Positions 53,303 to 63,804 of a stretch of 64,000 nucleotides of DNA are shown here, one piece after another (position 1 is the first letter of the stretch; each line of letters begins with the position of its first letter). The notes beneath the pieces were generated by a model that saw nothing but the letters and a program-made list of their open reading frames with translations, searched no databases and was not told the origin of the DNA. The stretch spans positions 1 to 64,000 of the forward strand of contig NZ_JAJQYA010000004.1 in NCBI RefSeq assembly GCF_021729155.1, written 5' to 3'. Origin of the DNA: Membranihabitans marinus (GTDB lineage Bacteria; Bacteroidota; Bacteroidia; Chitinophagales; Saprospiraceae). The translations under genes and the position numbers were made by a program.

Positions 53303-56026
53303 CTAGGCAATATTCTGTCTTTCACACAATGTTTTGAAAGAGCAATACGTACACTTCTTAATGTCATCTGTTTGATCAAAACTCAATTGATCATTCAGCA
53401 TTTGTGCAACTACATCCCGAAGTTGATCTTCAAATTCGTTAATAATGTCGAGATTAATTCTGGTCTCTCCCATTATTTTAAGGTAATTAATAACGTTTTT
53501 ATCCTTTAAGGTATAATGGGCTGATAGAATAGGTTGTTTCATTGGATAATTCTTATTCCATAAAAGCACGTACATCATAAGCTGAACGACATGGGGTTTG
53601 TAGTTGTCACCAAAAAAGTCAGTGTCTCTCTGACCTGAAGTATTACTATTTCCTGTTTTGTAATCAATGATTCGATAGGTATTCTTTCCCATGGTATCTA
53701 CTCGATCTATAAAACCTTTCAGTTTAACTTGTATATCATCTACTTCTAATCTTGCCTCAATCTTTTCTTCCACAGAAATTATAGAGAAAGGATCCAAATC
53801 ACTATCGATCTCAATAACCCTGATTAAACTATTTATCAATGTCTGAATTTCCAACCAATGTAAACCATGACCTAGAATAGCTGAATCGCGAATATTGAAA
53901 TACTCCATATAATGACTCTCAACCAGGGAAGGTATTTGAGATTTCATGGATTTAAAATCCTCAGCAGTGAGATTTTGACTATGATATGGACTGTATAATT
54001 GCTGTAAAATATTGTGAAAAATAATTCCGAAATCTTTTGGACTAATACTTTCTTCTTGGATATCCTTTTCTCTTACATCCAATAAATGCTTATAGGCAAA
54101 CCTAAAGCCACATTCAACATAGTCGTTTAATGAGGAAGCGGATAAACCTTTTTCAATCAAAAAAATATACAAAAGCTTATAGATATCTTTCGATTTGGCT
54201 ATAGATTTAATAGAAGTCGGTCTATCCCCAGTTTCAAAGCCAACCGTTTTTTCATATACATCTAGTCCTAATTCTCCAAAACGCAGTTGTTGAATATACC
54301 TACTCTCTCCTTTGGCACCCAATACATCATCACCAGAACTATGTAGAAGAACTACCCTTTGAGCATTTAAAACAGAGGTCCAGAAATAATAAGATGAAGT
54401 TTGCAACTTATCCCTGGTACTGGTCAATCCATAATGTTGACGGACTGAAACTGGGATAGTAGAATGATTACTGGCATTTGGCCATACCCCTTCATTGAGG
54501 CCAATTATGACTACATTGTCAAAGGAGAGATTTTGCATCTCCAGTTTCCCTAATATCTGAAGTCCTTTCAGAGGTTCTCCTTTAAAAGGCACATCAGCTT
54601 GGATGAAAAACTGAGCCAATAATTTTTGCAAAAATGAAATTGACCACTTATTGTCGAGTTTTAAAACTATATCTCTGAGTCTGGTAATACAGTGTTGAGC
54701 AAAGGACATGACGTGAATATGAAAATCAACTTCACTCACTTCAACCAATAATTCCAATATTTTTAACATCTTATCAAAAACTTCTTCAATATCTTTGGTT
54801 TTTGAAAAGATGATCGTGAGCAATGGATCGTCCTTACTCAATTCATTGTATAGATAGTACTTTTGCTTATCTATGAGACTAGCTATACCCTTTGATTTGG
54901 AGTACACTGTCATATAGTAATGATTCATTAACCGATCTACTAAATCTCTATGGAGATAATTATCGTCTTCCATAGAAGCCCAAATATCAAATATCCAATC
55001 TAATAATGCCTTAACCGGGCTATAATAAAGCGGATATCCCATCGATATATTGACAGTGTCTACCTGCTCTGGTAAAGAAGACAAAAGAGGTTCCATTAAA
55101 ATAGGGTCGGACAAAATAATAGCAGAATTCTCAGGCAAAGAAGTATTTTGCCATTCACTGACCAATTGCCCAGCTAATTTTACTTGACCAATAGCTGTAT
55201 TGGTTTGGATGATCTCTATTTGGGATTGGGCAACTGGCTTAAGTCGATGATAGGATTGTCCAAATTGTTGAATGCCATTATTTATACATTCTGCGGCCTC
55301 TATACTACTCTGGAACAATACTGGGTGAGTATTCCAATAAAAAAAGCAACGATGATTGTCTTTTAAATATTTGAGTAATTTTTCTTCAGCCTTCGTGAGA
55401 TGATTAAATCCAATAAAGTGAAATACTTCCTGGCCTTTAAAATCTATCTGATGAAGATTCTCCACTGTATAACGATAGATCATACCCTTGTAAGCCAATC
55501 CATTTTCGTGCAAAGACTGTTTAAATTGTTGATATAGAGGAAGTAGATATTTCCAATTCAATACCAATTGCTTTTGTAATGCTGAAGATTTATCAGTAAG
55601 AATAGAGTCCCATAAATCCTTATTTTGACCATATTCAGGATAAGAATTGTGATCTGCTTCAATATCCATAAATAAAGCATTGACATCTGCCAAACTTAAA
55701 TCAATATCATTGAAATCGGAAAGTATAACTTTACCAAAAGGGTAAAATTCCTGAAAATCATTGTGAACAAAACCAATTTCATAGGCTATTTTGTAAAGAT
55801 AATAGACCAGTGTCAATTCATCGGCAATGATATAAGGGCAGTGTTGTTTTACCCAGCCATCAGAAGTCAAACCATTGGGCATCCAAATAGGACGTCCAAC
55901 ATGGGCAGCCATATTTCTATTGAAATAGAGCATAGATCTTCTAGTAGGAAATAAAAAATAGTGGGTTTCAATTTCTGTTTTGTATTGATCCCAAATCTGT
56001 TGGGCAGTTTCTGATAGAAATGACAT
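53303..56026 (-). CDS. addB: AddB-like PD-(D/E)XK nuclease
   Basis: Second subunit of an AddAB-type helicase-nuclease for double-strand break repair. In the 907 residues, the N-terminus (HYFLFPTRRSMLYFNRNM) has no intact Walker A, as expected for AddB. The C-terminal RecB-type nuclease has KGFIDRVDTM and YRIIDYKTGNSN. The iron-sulphur staple is indicated by one cysteine in NDYVECGFRF and three in CTYCSFKTLC (a RecB/AddB-like CX2CX5C). It lies 15 bases after addA and would be co-translated. Confidence 0.9.
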   Translation of the reverse strand: MSFLSETAQQIWDQYKTEIETHYFLFPTRRSMLYFNRNMAAHVGRPIWMPNGLTSDGWVKQHCPYIIADELTLVYYLYKIAYEIGFVHNDFQEFYPFGKVILSDFNDIDLSLADVNALFMDIEADHNSYPEYGQNKDLWDSILTDKSSALQKQLVLNWKYLLPLYQQFKQSLHENGLAYKGMIYRYTVENLHQIDFKGQEVFHFIGFNHLTKAEEKLLKYLKDNHRCFFYWNTHPVLFQSSIEAAECINNGIQQFGQSYHRLKPVAQSQIEIIQTNTAIGQVKLAGQLVSEWQNTSLPENSAIILSDPILMEPLLSSLPEQVDTVNISMGYPLYYSPVKALLDWIFDIWASMEDDNYLHRDLVDRLMNHYYMTVYSKSKGIASLIDKQKYYLYNELSKDDPLLTIIFSKTKDIEEVFDKMLKILELLVEVSEVDFHIHVMSFAQHCITRLRDIVLKLDNKWSISFLQKLLAQFFIQADVPFKGEPLKGLQILGKLEMQNLSFDNVVIIGLNEGVWPNASNHSTIPVSVRQHYGLTSTRDKLQTSSYYFWTSVLNAQRVVLLHSSGDDVLGAKGESRYIQQLRFGELGLDVYEKTVGFETGDRPTSIKSIAKSKDIYKLLYIFLIEKGLSASSLNDYVECGFRFAYKHLLDVREKDIQEESISPKDFGIIFHNILQQLYSPYHSQNLTAEDFKSMKSQIPSLVESHYMEYFNIRDSAILGHGLHWLEIQTLINSLIRVIEIDSDLDPFSIISVEEKIEARLEVDDIQVKLKGFIDRVDTMGKNTYRIIDYKTGNSNTSGQRDTDFFGDNYKPHVVQLMMYVLLWNKNYPMKQPILSAHYTLKDKNVINYLKIMGETRINLDIINEFEDQLRDVVAQMLNDQLSFDQTDDIKKCTYCSFKTLCERQNIA

Positions 56027-56041
56027 GCTAATTTATTTTAA

Positions 56042-59000
56042 TTATACCGCCTCAATGGCAGATTCGTCTATATACAATAAATACCCTTTTACCGGCTTGT
56101 TAACCATTTGTTGCAGTACTTTGACATATTGGCCTACTTGATATTTATACGATTTACTGCGTTTGCCTGATTTGTAATCAATGACTACCATTTCATTTTC
56201 GTTTTCTTGTACACGATCCGGTCGAAACTCCTCTCCTGTTGGCAATATCATAGTTTTTTCGGTGTATACCTTCCATTGATTACTGAAGAATGGAGAGATT
56301 GATTCTGCACTGACCAAGGTCGTGATTTGATCTTGCCAGTAATCTCTATCTTCTTCTCTAATTACTCCATCTATTTCGCTGAGTTGAATCGATCGTTCTA
56401 CATCAGCATCGGAGTGAAGGTATTGCAATATATGGTGAAGGTTAATCCCTCGCTCTATCGCACCTTGATTGGACTTGTGTAATCCGTGGTAAACTATAGA
56501 TAGAGGCTTCCTTCTATACACAAAACTCTTAAGTTTCACTGAATTGTTAGACTTTTCCTCTTTGTCTTTCTTCAAAGGTGTCAATTGTCCTTTTATATAA
56601 GATTCCGTTGCCAACATGGGATATACAAAGTTGAAAAACTCAACTGTGTTACCTAGTGATTTTGTGGCCGATTTGGAATCACCTTTTCTCTCCTTGACGT
56701 TTAATCTCACCATTAGGTTAGTTCGTGCTCTCGTCATGGCAACATAGAGTAAATTTAAACTATCGACTACATTAAATACGTATTCCACAAAATAGGTCTT
56801 CGTGTAATAAGATGGAATCATTTTGTTAGAGTATTTCAACGGGACAAGGCCTATTAATTCAACAAAGGAATCCCTTTCACTATGTACCCATAAATTGGTA
56901 TTGCCATTCGACCTCTCTATTTGCCAATTACCGAATGGGATTAAGACAGTGTGAAATTCTAATCCTTTAGATTTATGCATCGTCATTAATTGAATCTTAT
57001 CTGAACCAGCCGTTGATTGAATACTTTGTTGAGAAATATTTTCTTCCCATTCATTAAGAAATAATTTAATATCAGAACCATAGGTTTTTTCAAATTTCTT
57101 AACCAATTCAAGAAAAGTTAAAAAATATGGGTAGTGATCTTCCTCATTATGTAAATCGAGAACTTGAATGACAGATTCAAAAAAACTGTATAATTGTTCT
57201 ATCGAAAGTTCTAATAATTGTTTAATCTCAGCTATATCTTCTGGACGCCTACCCAAGGTGGGAATAGGCATCGATTCAATTGCCCAATCCTCTTTTTTAT
57301 TTTTTAAAATAAAAGAATACAATGCTTGTAATTCTACATCCTCATCAATTTGACACTTTATCTTTAGCGCTGTAATGAGAATAATAATACCTTCATTAAA
57401 TCCGAGTTTTAGTGAATCAGAGGACGCAAACTGAAAAATCTCATTGTCCTTCGACTTTTGGGTAAAGTAAGTTCCTATGACTTGACAATCTTTTTTCGTA
57501 TTACAGAGTATACCAATTTTTGAGCCTGTGATTCCCATACTAGCTAAGGTTTCAATTTGTTCGGCCAACCACAGTAAAACTTCATCGGTATTATCGGATT
57601 TATTACCCGAGAAAGTAGCATATTCGATGCTAACATATCCGGGATCTATACTTTTATTTTCGGGCAATAATTGTTCTATTCCTCGATAAATATTTCGAGG
57701 TGCCTCTATCATTTCAATAATGTCATTGTCGGGTTTCAATTCAATATCACGGATAAAGGATTGAAGATTATTGGACAGGGATTTGGCCAAATTTGAGAAT
57801 AGGTGATTATTGGTTTCTACCACAGCTTGACTACTGCGCCAATTATGAGATAGGGTATCGATATTTCCGTGGTGTTGAGGAAAGTCTGGATCGTTAAAAT
57901 TCTTCTGCAATTGAGGTGTTTGGTATTCCATAATTCGCCAATCACCATCTCTAAATCGATATATAGACTGCTTCACATCTCCGACGACCAGTACAGGGTT
58001 CTTGTTGTATAAACAGTTTTCAATTAAAGGTTGTAGGTTATTCCATTGTAGCGTCGAGGTGTCTTGAAATTCATCGATGAGAATGGATTTATAACGCTGG
58101 CCTAATTTTTCGAAAATTATAGCTGCATCGTCGTTAGTTATGCGATCGTAAAGCTGTCTATTGATTTCGTTCAAAGTAATTTCTCCCTCATCTTTGCAGT
58201 ACATATCAATATATTTGTCCAAATAGCTGAGTATCATAAAAGAAGGATAATTGTCTTTTATCAGTTGATAGGAGTTGTATTTAGTAAAATTTTCAAGAAC
58301 GTAATGATGAAATTCGAAAATCAATCTCAAGAAATCTTCACGAATAGGCGACAAAACTACTTCATTTTGATCTCTATCAGATTTTTTAAACCATTTGTCT
58401 TCCTCGGGCATATTGACAAATCTCTTGGTCTCTACTAATTCAGTAATTTCCTTTTTCAGGGCTATTGAAACAAAGGATGATTTACCATAAGCGAAATCCT
58501 CACCTGTCATATTTACCGTCTTAAGTAAGGTCTCAATCTCCTTCTTATAGGAATTTACTACGCTTTCAATCTCAGAAATATTAGAGGTTAACAAAGAATA
58601 TACATCATCTGAAACCCGCTTAAAAATATGATGATTGCGCATAAAGGCAAATTCGTCACGAAAGAGCTGGTCCCCTAACTTTTGAATAGTAGTGAAAATA
58701 TTGTACCCCTTGCCCTGTATTAGCTTTTCATCGATCATGGTTTGAAGTAAATCCGCCAGAGGACTATTGATATCCACTTCTCGAATCAGGTATTGAGTCG
58801 CTTTCTCCAAAATTATATGACTATTTAAATTTACGTCGCGTTGGCTTTCTTTAAACAAATCCAATACAACAGATTGATATAGCCCAGAAAAAAAACTATC
58901 AATCGTACTTATTGAAAATTGATGATATTCTTGAAGAATTTGATGTAGCAAGGCCTTACATCGTTTTGCCAATTCCTCAGAATTAAAACCATAGGTTTCC

Positions 59001-59227
59001 ATAAAATAGGAACCATGAAGACTTTTAATCGGATCAGTAGCCAGATTAAACAATTCTTGTAATATCCTGTTCTTCATCTCAGCTGTAGCCTTCTTGGTAA
59101 AGGTAATGGCCAAAATATTATTAAAATCAATTTGGTTCTTGGGATCAAGGCAATATGATATGTAAGTCCGAGTTAAACTAAAGGTTTTACCCGATCCAGC
59201 AGAGGCTTTTAATATATTGAGAGGCAT
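56042..59227 (-). CDS. addA: AddA-like UvrD helicase/nuclease
   Basis: A 1061-residue UvrD-family motor with a C-terminal nuclease. Helicase motifs are in order: Walker A KASAGSGKTFSLTR (residues 8-21), ILIDEFQDTS for motif II, VGDVKQSIYRFRDGDW for III, HNWRSSQAVVE for IV, and MTMHKSKGLEFHTVLIPF for V. YVAMTRARTNL gives motif VI. The PD-(D/E)XK nuclease motif at the end reads MVVIDYKSGKRSKSYKYQ. It resects DNA ends for RecA. The start is close to the motor, as usual. Confidence 0.93.
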   Translation of the reverse strand: MPLNILKASAGSGKTFSLTRTYISYCLDPKNQIDFNNILAITFTKKATAEMKNRILQELFNLATDPIKSLHGSYFMETYGFNSEELAKRCKALLHQILQEYHQFSISTIDSFFSGLYQSVVLDLFKESQRDVNLNSHIILEKATQYLIREVDINSPLADLLQTMIDEKLIQGKGYNIFTTIQKLGDQLFRDEFAFMRNHHIFKRVSDDVYSLLTSNISEIESVVNSYKKEIETLLKTVNMTGEDFAYGKSSFVSIALKKEITELVETKRFVNMPEEDKWFKKSDRDQNEVVLSPIREDFLRLIFEFHHYVLENFTKYNSYQLIKDNYPSFMILSYLDKYIDMYCKDEGEITLNEINRQLYDRITNDDAAIIFEKLGQRYKSILIDEFQDTSTLQWNNLQPLIENCLYNKNPVLVVGDVKQSIYRFRDGDWRIMEYQTPQLQKNFNDPDFPQHHGNIDTLSHNWRSSQAVVETNNHLFSNLAKSLSNNLQSFIRDIELKPDNDIIEMIEAPRNIYRGIEQLLPENKSIDPGYVSIEYATFSGNKSDNTDEVLLWLAEQIETLASMGITGSKIGILCNTKKDCQVIGTYFTQKSKDNEIFQFASSDSLKLGFNEGIIILITALKIKCQIDEDVELQALYSFILKNKKEDWAIESMPIPTLGRRPEDIAEIKQLLELSIEQLYSFFESVIQVLDLHNEEDHYPYFLTFLELVKKFEKTYGSDIKLFLNEWEENISQQSIQSTAGSDKIQLMTMHKSKGLEFHTVLIPFGNWQIERSNGNTNLWVHSERDSFVELIGLVPLKYSNKMIPSYYTKTYFVEYVFNVVDSLNLLYVAMTRARTNLMVRLNVKERKGDSKSATKSLGNTVEFFNFVYPMLATESYIKGQLTPLKKDKEEKSNNSVKLKSFVYRRKPLSIVYHGLHKSNQGAIERGINLHHILQYLHSDADVERSIQLSEIDGVIREEDRDYWQDQITTLVSAESISPFFSNQWKVYTEKTMILPTGEEFRPDRVQENENEMVVIDYKSGKRSKSYKYQVGQYVKVLQQMVNKPVKGYLLYIDESAIEAV

Positions 59228-59304
59228 AAGCTATATTTGTAGAATTAAAAAACCCATAAAAGAACACTCAAGATATCGATATCTTCTTATATAAAAAACA
59301 TACT

Positions 59305-59655
59305 ATGACTATTAAAACCATAATATTGAGTGTGATTCTATCTTCTACCCTAGCCTTTGGATATGGACAGTCTGGCCAGGCCATGTTCACAATACCTACA
59401 GTAAAGCTAGATGCGACTTGGTCGAAATATATTCAAAAATATTCTTTGGATATGCAACTTACAAAAGCCCAAGATCAACCTTCTGTCCTCCTAATTAAAC
59501 ATCAAAAATCACAGGCTTTATTTTGCAGAATTGAAGACAAAATAAATGAAAACAATCAATTACATTGCTTTTTCAGGATAGGATCATTGTCTTATGTCAA
59601 TTACCTAGAACAAAAAGGTAATCCCACTACTTTGTTTTTAGATCAATTGAAATAA
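59305..59655 (+). CDS. Small exported protein of unknown function
   Basis: I do not recognise this 116-residue protein. It has a signal peptide (IILSVILSSTLAFGYGQS). The mature 95 residues contain an amphipathic start (SKYIQKYSLDMQLTKAQ) and beta strands. It overlaps the 3' end of bshB1 on the other strand by 18 bases. The sequence TATATTTG at 59232-59239, a perfect TAnnTTTG, is a possible promoter box 65 bases upstream of the start. Confidence 0.6.
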   Translation: MTIKTIILSVILSSTLAFGYGQSGQAMFTIPTVKLDATWSKYIQKYSLDMQLTKAQDQPSVLLIKHQKSQALFCRIEDKINENNQLHCFFRIGSLSYVNYLEQKGNPTTLFLDQLK

Positions 59656-60360
59656 ATTGTCAGTGCCTACATATCTGCGAACCGTAAATCCTTCACCATA
59701 GGTTACACCAATTTGACGTCCTAAAGACCTAGCTCTACCTTCTAACTGATCAAAATAGTCCGGATTGGTTAAAGGAGAATCTAATTCTTCGTTATTTGGA
59801 TCAAAAAATTGAGATCTAAAAGCTTTTATAGCCTCCATTTTCACCATGAAATAGTCGGATATATCGAACACAATATCGGGTTCTAAAATATAGTCTTGAA
59901 TATAATGATATATGACATCTGGACGCCATCGTTCTTGGACTTTGCCCTCGTACTGTGTTTCAATGGATTTCAATCCAGCCAAAAAAGCAGCCTGGTTTAC
60001 CAGTTCTGCAGCTCTGCCGTGATCGGGATGACGATCTCTTACTGCATTGGTTAATATAATCTTGGGTTGACACCAACGAATAACTTCAACGATTTTAAGT
60101 TTTTCTTCCACCGATCCAGTAAAAAAGCCGTCCGCTAAACCAATGTTTAATCTAAATTCCCCGCCTAGAATTTTATTCGCTCGCAAGGATTCTTCTATCC
60201 TCAATTCCGGAGTACCCCTGGTTCCCAACTCTCCCCTCGTCAAATCCAACAATCCGACCTTGTATCCTTGAGCAATCTGGCTCGCTACTGTCCCACCAGC
60301 TCCCAATTCAATATCATCAGGATGAACGCCTATGGCTAGAATATCCACTTTACTCATCAT
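59638..60360 (-). CDS. bshB1: Bacillithiol biosynthesis deacetylase BshB1
   Basis: Deacetylates N-acetylglucosaminyl-malate, the second step of bacillithiol synthesis. The 240-residue LmbE-like zinc hydrolase has GVHPDDIELGAGGT near the N-terminus (zinc ligands), RDRHPDHGRAAELV in the middle and the DISDYFMVKMEAIKAFRSQ helix specific to BshB1. Bacteroidota are known to make bacillithiol. It lies 23 bases downstream of fabH on the same strand. The start may be the second ATG, one codon in. Confidence 0.94.
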   Translation of the reverse strand: MMSKVDILAIGVHPDDIELGAGGTVASQIAQGYKVGLLDLTRGELGTRGTPELRIEESLRANKILGGEFRLNIGLADGFFTGSVEEKLKIVEVIRWCQPKIILTNAVRDRHPDHGRAAELVNQAAFLAGLKSIETQYEGKVQERWRPDVIYHYIQDYILEPDIVFDISDYFMVKMEAIKAFRSQFFDPNNEELDSPLTNPDYFDQLEGRARSLGRQIGVTYGEGFTVRRYVGTDNLFQLI

Positions 60361-60383
60361 TTTATACCGCTATTTTTATTTGT

Positions 60384-61442
60384 CTACCAATTTATCAATG
60401 CTGACCCCCAAGTAAATCCACTTCCAAAAGCAGATAATAAAATTAAATCTCCTTCTTTAAATTTGCCTTCTTCATAGGCTTCAGACAAAGCGATAGGAAT
60501 AGAAGCAGCGGTGGTATTTCCATATTTTTGAATATTGTTAAACACTTGTTCGTCTTTTAATCCCATCATCTTTTGAATCATTTGGCTAATTCTCAAGTTG
60601 GCCTGATGGGGGATAAACAGTTTTAAATCAGAAATAGTTTTATTGCTTTTTTCAAGGGCTTCCACAATGGTTTCTGGAAATTTTGTCAGGGCATATTTAA
60701 ATACATACTTGCCATCCATATAGGGATAAGTTAAACCATCTTTCATCATTTTGTCGGTTAAAAAAACCGGACTAAAATCCTCATTTGAAAAACCGAATTT
60801 ATCCTTGTCCTCATCGTGATATCCACCATGACTACCTGGATTGACGAAGGCTAATTTTTCTGCATAAGCCCCATCTGCATGTAAATTGGTATGAATAATT
60901 CCACGACCATCTTCTTCTGTCGGTTGGAGAATTACAGCTCCTGCACCATCTCCAAATATCACGGAAATATCCCTTCCTCTAGTAGTATAATCCAAGCCCA
61001 TAGAATGAGTTTCAGAGCCAATGACTAATATATTTTTGTATTTCCCAGTCTGAATATATTGATCTCCGATACTCAAGCCATATATAAATCCCGAACATTG
61101 ATTTCTAATATCTAAAGCCCCCATTTCAAGGTGGTTGATACCCAGCATACGTTGAACCAATACCCCACATCCCGGGAAATAATAATCGGGACTAAGAGTG
61201 GCAAAAATGATAAAATCAACATCTTCTTTTTTTATTCCAGCATTGTCAATTGCTCTTTGCGCAGCAATAGCTCCCATGGTTGTTGTTGTTTCTTTAAATC
61301 GACCAGCCATTCTACGTTCTTCTATCCCGGTACGTTCTACTATCCATTCATTGGAGGTGTCCATAATTGACTCTAATTCAGCATTAGTTACAATTTGATC
61401 TGGAACATAATGTCCAATACCTTTAATTATAGCGGATACCAT
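60384..61442 (-). CDS. fabH: 3-oxoacyl-[acyl-carrier-protein] synthase III
   Basis: Starts fatty acid chains by joining acetyl-CoA and malonyl-ACP. The 352 residues carry the triad: C116 in RNQCSGF, the histidine in IPHQANLR and the asparagine in KYGNTTAAS. GFTWGSALINW closes the thiolase fold. It is about 25 residues longer than E. coli FabH because of an insert near residues 200-240 (YHDEDKDKFGFSNED), which I recall from other Bacteroidota FabH proteins. It is transcribed with bshB1 and has its own promoter at 61483-61512. Confidence 0.93.
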   Translation of the reverse strand: MVSAIIKGIGHYVPDQIVTNAELESIMDTSNEWIVERTGIEERRMAGRFKETTTTMGAIAAQRAIDNAGIKKEDVDFIIFATLSPDYYFPGCGVLVQRMLGINHLEMGALDIRNQCSGFIYGLSIGDQYIQTGKYKNILVIGSETHSMGLDYTTRGRDISVIFGDGAGAVILQPTEEDGRGIIHTNLHADGAYAEKLAFVNPGSHGGYHDEDKDKFGFSNEDFSPVFLTDKMMKDGLTYPYMDGKYVFKYALTKFPETIVEALEKSNKTISDLKLFIPHQANLRISQMIQKMMGLKDEQVFNNIQKYGNTTAASIPIALSEAYEEGKFKEGDLILLSAFGSGFTWGSALINW

Positions 61443-61482
61443 AGTAATATATTTTTGACTTTTATTTAATTATTTCAAATTC

Positions 61483-61512
61483 CAAAATTAATACTCTTCT
61501 CAGAGAATCAAA
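61483..61512 (-). promoter_or_regulatory. Bacteroidota-type promoter of fabH
   Basis: On the minus strand, TTTG (61509-61512), 18 bases, then the perfect -7 box TAATTTTG (61483-61490). Both boxes are exact matches to the consensus, though the spacer is one base short of the usual 19-21. The fabH start is 40 bases downstream. Confidence 0.75.
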
Positions 61513-61654
61513 CTATAAAAATTAGTATTTTTATTCTCTTATTTTTACATGTAATATATTTAAATCAACAATAGGGCATAGTTTTGTATTCAAAATAATA
61601 TGGATACCCTTAAAAACCATTTAATATTTCATTTTTCAAAAACTAATTTAATTT

Positions 61655-62878
61655 ATGCTAGGACTTTCCATTTCATCTTTTTGGGCATTAGCCGGATTGC
61701 CTGACAGTATGCAGTTGTATTTATTGGTAGCCTTTGTCATTCTGGCCCTAAGTTTTGTATTGAAAAGATTGAAACAACCCTATATACTGGCTTACATGAT
61801 ATGTGGCATTATCTTAGGTCCTCACGGCAGTCAATCAGTAACCGATCTCGAATTGGTTCAAGTCGTCGGTGATATTGGTTTGGTTATCCTAATGTTTTTT
61901 ATTGGAATGGAGATTTCGCTTCCTAAGTTTATAAGTAAATGGAAGATAGCCGTAATAGGAACAGGAATTCAAATGGCTCTCAGTCTATTATTTTGTTGGA
62001 TTTTGGGTTTCTTTTTTCATTGGTCCCTACCTATAATATTGTTTTTAGGTTTTATAATGGCCTTTAGTAGTTCGGCTGTGGTTATTAAAATCATTGAAGA
62101 CAATGAGAATTTAAAAGATTCAGTTGGACAAAATGTGATTATGATATTACTTACTCAAGACATACTCTTTGTTCCCATTTTAATTTTTCTATCCAGCATT
62201 AGTGGACAAGAGACCAGTTCCAATACTATTTTATTGCAAATCATAGGAGGTTTATTACTATTAGCGACTATGATCTATGTAATGTGGAAAGGTGAAATAA
62301 AATTGCCCTTTTCTAAACAACTAGAACACGACCACGAAATTCAAGTTTTTGCTGGCCTACTTATTTGTTTTGGTTTAGCATTTGCTTCCGACTTTTTTCA
62401 CCTATCCCCTGCTCTAGGTGCTTTTGTAGGTGGTATTTTGGTTCACGCATCGAAGAGTACACAATGGCTTCACGATAGTCTTCATTCTTTTCGAGTAGTC
62501 TTAGTCGCAGTATTTTTTATCTCCATTGGCATCCTCATCGACATACAATATCTTTTCCACCATTGGCAGACTGTGTTAATCCTCGTCTTAGCCGTTTTTA
62601 TAATAAATCACAGCATCAATACATTTTCACTTAAATCCCTAGGCAATTCACACTGTCAATCGATATTAGGGGGTGGACTTTTAGCACAAATTGGAGAGTT
62701 GAGCTTTATACTTGCATCCACTGGTAGAGCATCAGGTGTGTTGTCGGCCAACAATTACAACTTAATCATTCTGATAATATCAGTAACCATATTTTTGAGT
62801 CCATTTTGGATATTAATAACTAAAAGTTTAATTTTAAGATTTTCCAATGAGCCCTTACTGCGTACTTGGCTTAAGTAA
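61655..62878 (+). CDS. Cation:proton antiporter (CPA2, KefB/NapA-like)
   Basis: A 407-residue protein of about twelve to thirteen membrane helices. MICGIILGPHGS in the third helix and SSSAVVIKIIEDN and PALGAFVGGILV later are typical of the Na+/H+ exchanger (CPA2) domain. There is no C-terminal TrkA-N domain, so it is the short form. It exchanges Na+ or K+ for protons. It diverges from fabH, with a possible -7 box TAGTTTTG at 61579-61586. The ebo genes begin 80 bases downstream. Confidence 0.9.
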   Translation: MLGLSISSFWALAGLPDSMQLYLLVAFVILALSFVLKRLKQPYILAYMICGIILGPHGSQSVTDLELVQVVGDIGLVILMFFIGMEISLPKFISKWKIAVIGTGIQMALSLLFCWILGFFFHWSLPIILFLGFIMAFSSSAVVIKIIEDNENLKDSVGQNVIMILLTQDILFVPILIFLSSISGQETSSNTILLQIIGGLLLLATMIYVMWKGEIKLPFSKQLEHDHEIQVFAGLLICFGLAFASDFFHLSPALGAFVGGILVHASKSTQWLHDSLHSFRVVLVAVFFISIGILIDIQYLFHHWQTVLILVLAVFIINHSINTFSLKSLGNSHCQSILGGGLLAQIGELSFILASTGRASGVLSANNYNLIILIISVTIFLSPFWILITKSLILRFSNEPLLRTWLK

Positions 62879-62958
62879 ATGAGCTGATGTCTTTTTCATT
62901 TGATTGACTAAAACAGGGGGAAAAAGGAAAGTTTATATCATATTAAATATTAGACACC

Positions 62959-63783
62959 TTGAAGACTAAATCCTTAATGAAGGACATCATCCTCCATCAT
63001 TGCAATGAATCTGAATGGACCTGGATTAACCATCAAATATCAAAGAATCCTCTATTGGGATTTGTTGCTACACCTCGACATGTATCTAAAAATCGACAAG
63101 TAGACGCTTCAATACCCATTGACAACACGGATTACCTTATTCAAACCCAAGGATGGACTTTGGATAGATTGGTGAGGATTTATTTTCTATTTCACCTCAA
63201 CAGTGATGATGGGGTGAAATATCGCCAGTCAATCCAACAACTCTTTGAAACCGCTGAAATCAATGAAGCAGTGGCTATTGTGTCTGGTTTGGCATTGCTT
63301 CCATATGCTCAAGAGCTGAAATTTTACGGCACGGAGGCTGTTCGCAGTAATATTGGACAGGTTTTCGATGCATTTGCCTTTAACAACCCTTATGCAGCCA
63401 TGTATTTTTCTGAAGCAGAGTGGAATCAATTAATCCTAAAAACCATCTTCAATCAAAAACCTATACATTTAATAACCGGATTAAAAGAAAGGAATAATGA
63501 AACATTAGCCATATCTATTTCCGATTTTGCCCATGAAAGATGGGCCGCCGGAAGAACTGTTCCCGCTCAAGTGTGGAGATTGGTTACTGATTTTCTAAAT
63601 TCTCAAATATGGGAAGATATACGGTTTTTGGCCAACTCTAATAGTGTTTCTGATCAAAAGGCAGCTTATTTGGTATGTCAGCAATCTCAAGACAAAAAAG
63701 CAACAGATTTCTTACAAAATCATACTAAGTTTCAATCGTTTAAAAATACATTAGTACATTGGGAACAACTTGAACAACTTTAA
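62959..63783 (+). CDS. eboA: EboA-domain protein
   Basis: A 274-residue soluble protein. The segment RSNIGQVFDAFAFNNPYAA and the later SDFAHERWAAGRTVPAQVWRLV are distinctive of EboA, recalled from cyanobacterial and Bacteroidota ebo clusters. The start is TTG at 62959 or ATG at 62977. EboA is a conserved protein of unknown chemistry in the ebo operon, which in cyanobacteria is needed to move a scytonemin precursor to the periplasm. The following gene is eboB, which confirms the cluster. Confidence 0.88.
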   Translation: MKTKSLMKDIILHHCNESEWTWINHQISKNPLLGFVATPRHVSKNRQVDASIPIDNTDYLIQTQGWTLDRLVRIYFLFHLNSDDGVKYRQSIQQLFETAEINEAVAIVSGLALLPYAQELKFYGTEAVRSNIGQVFDAFAFNNPYAAMYFSEAEWNQLILKTIFNQKPIHLITGLKERNNETLAISISDFAHERWAAGRTVPAQVWRLVTDFLNSQIWEDIRFLANSNSVSDQKAAYLVCQQSQDKKATDFLQNHTKFQSFKNTLVHWEQLEQL

Positions 63784-63804
63784 AACTTATAATAAATTTT
63801 TAAT

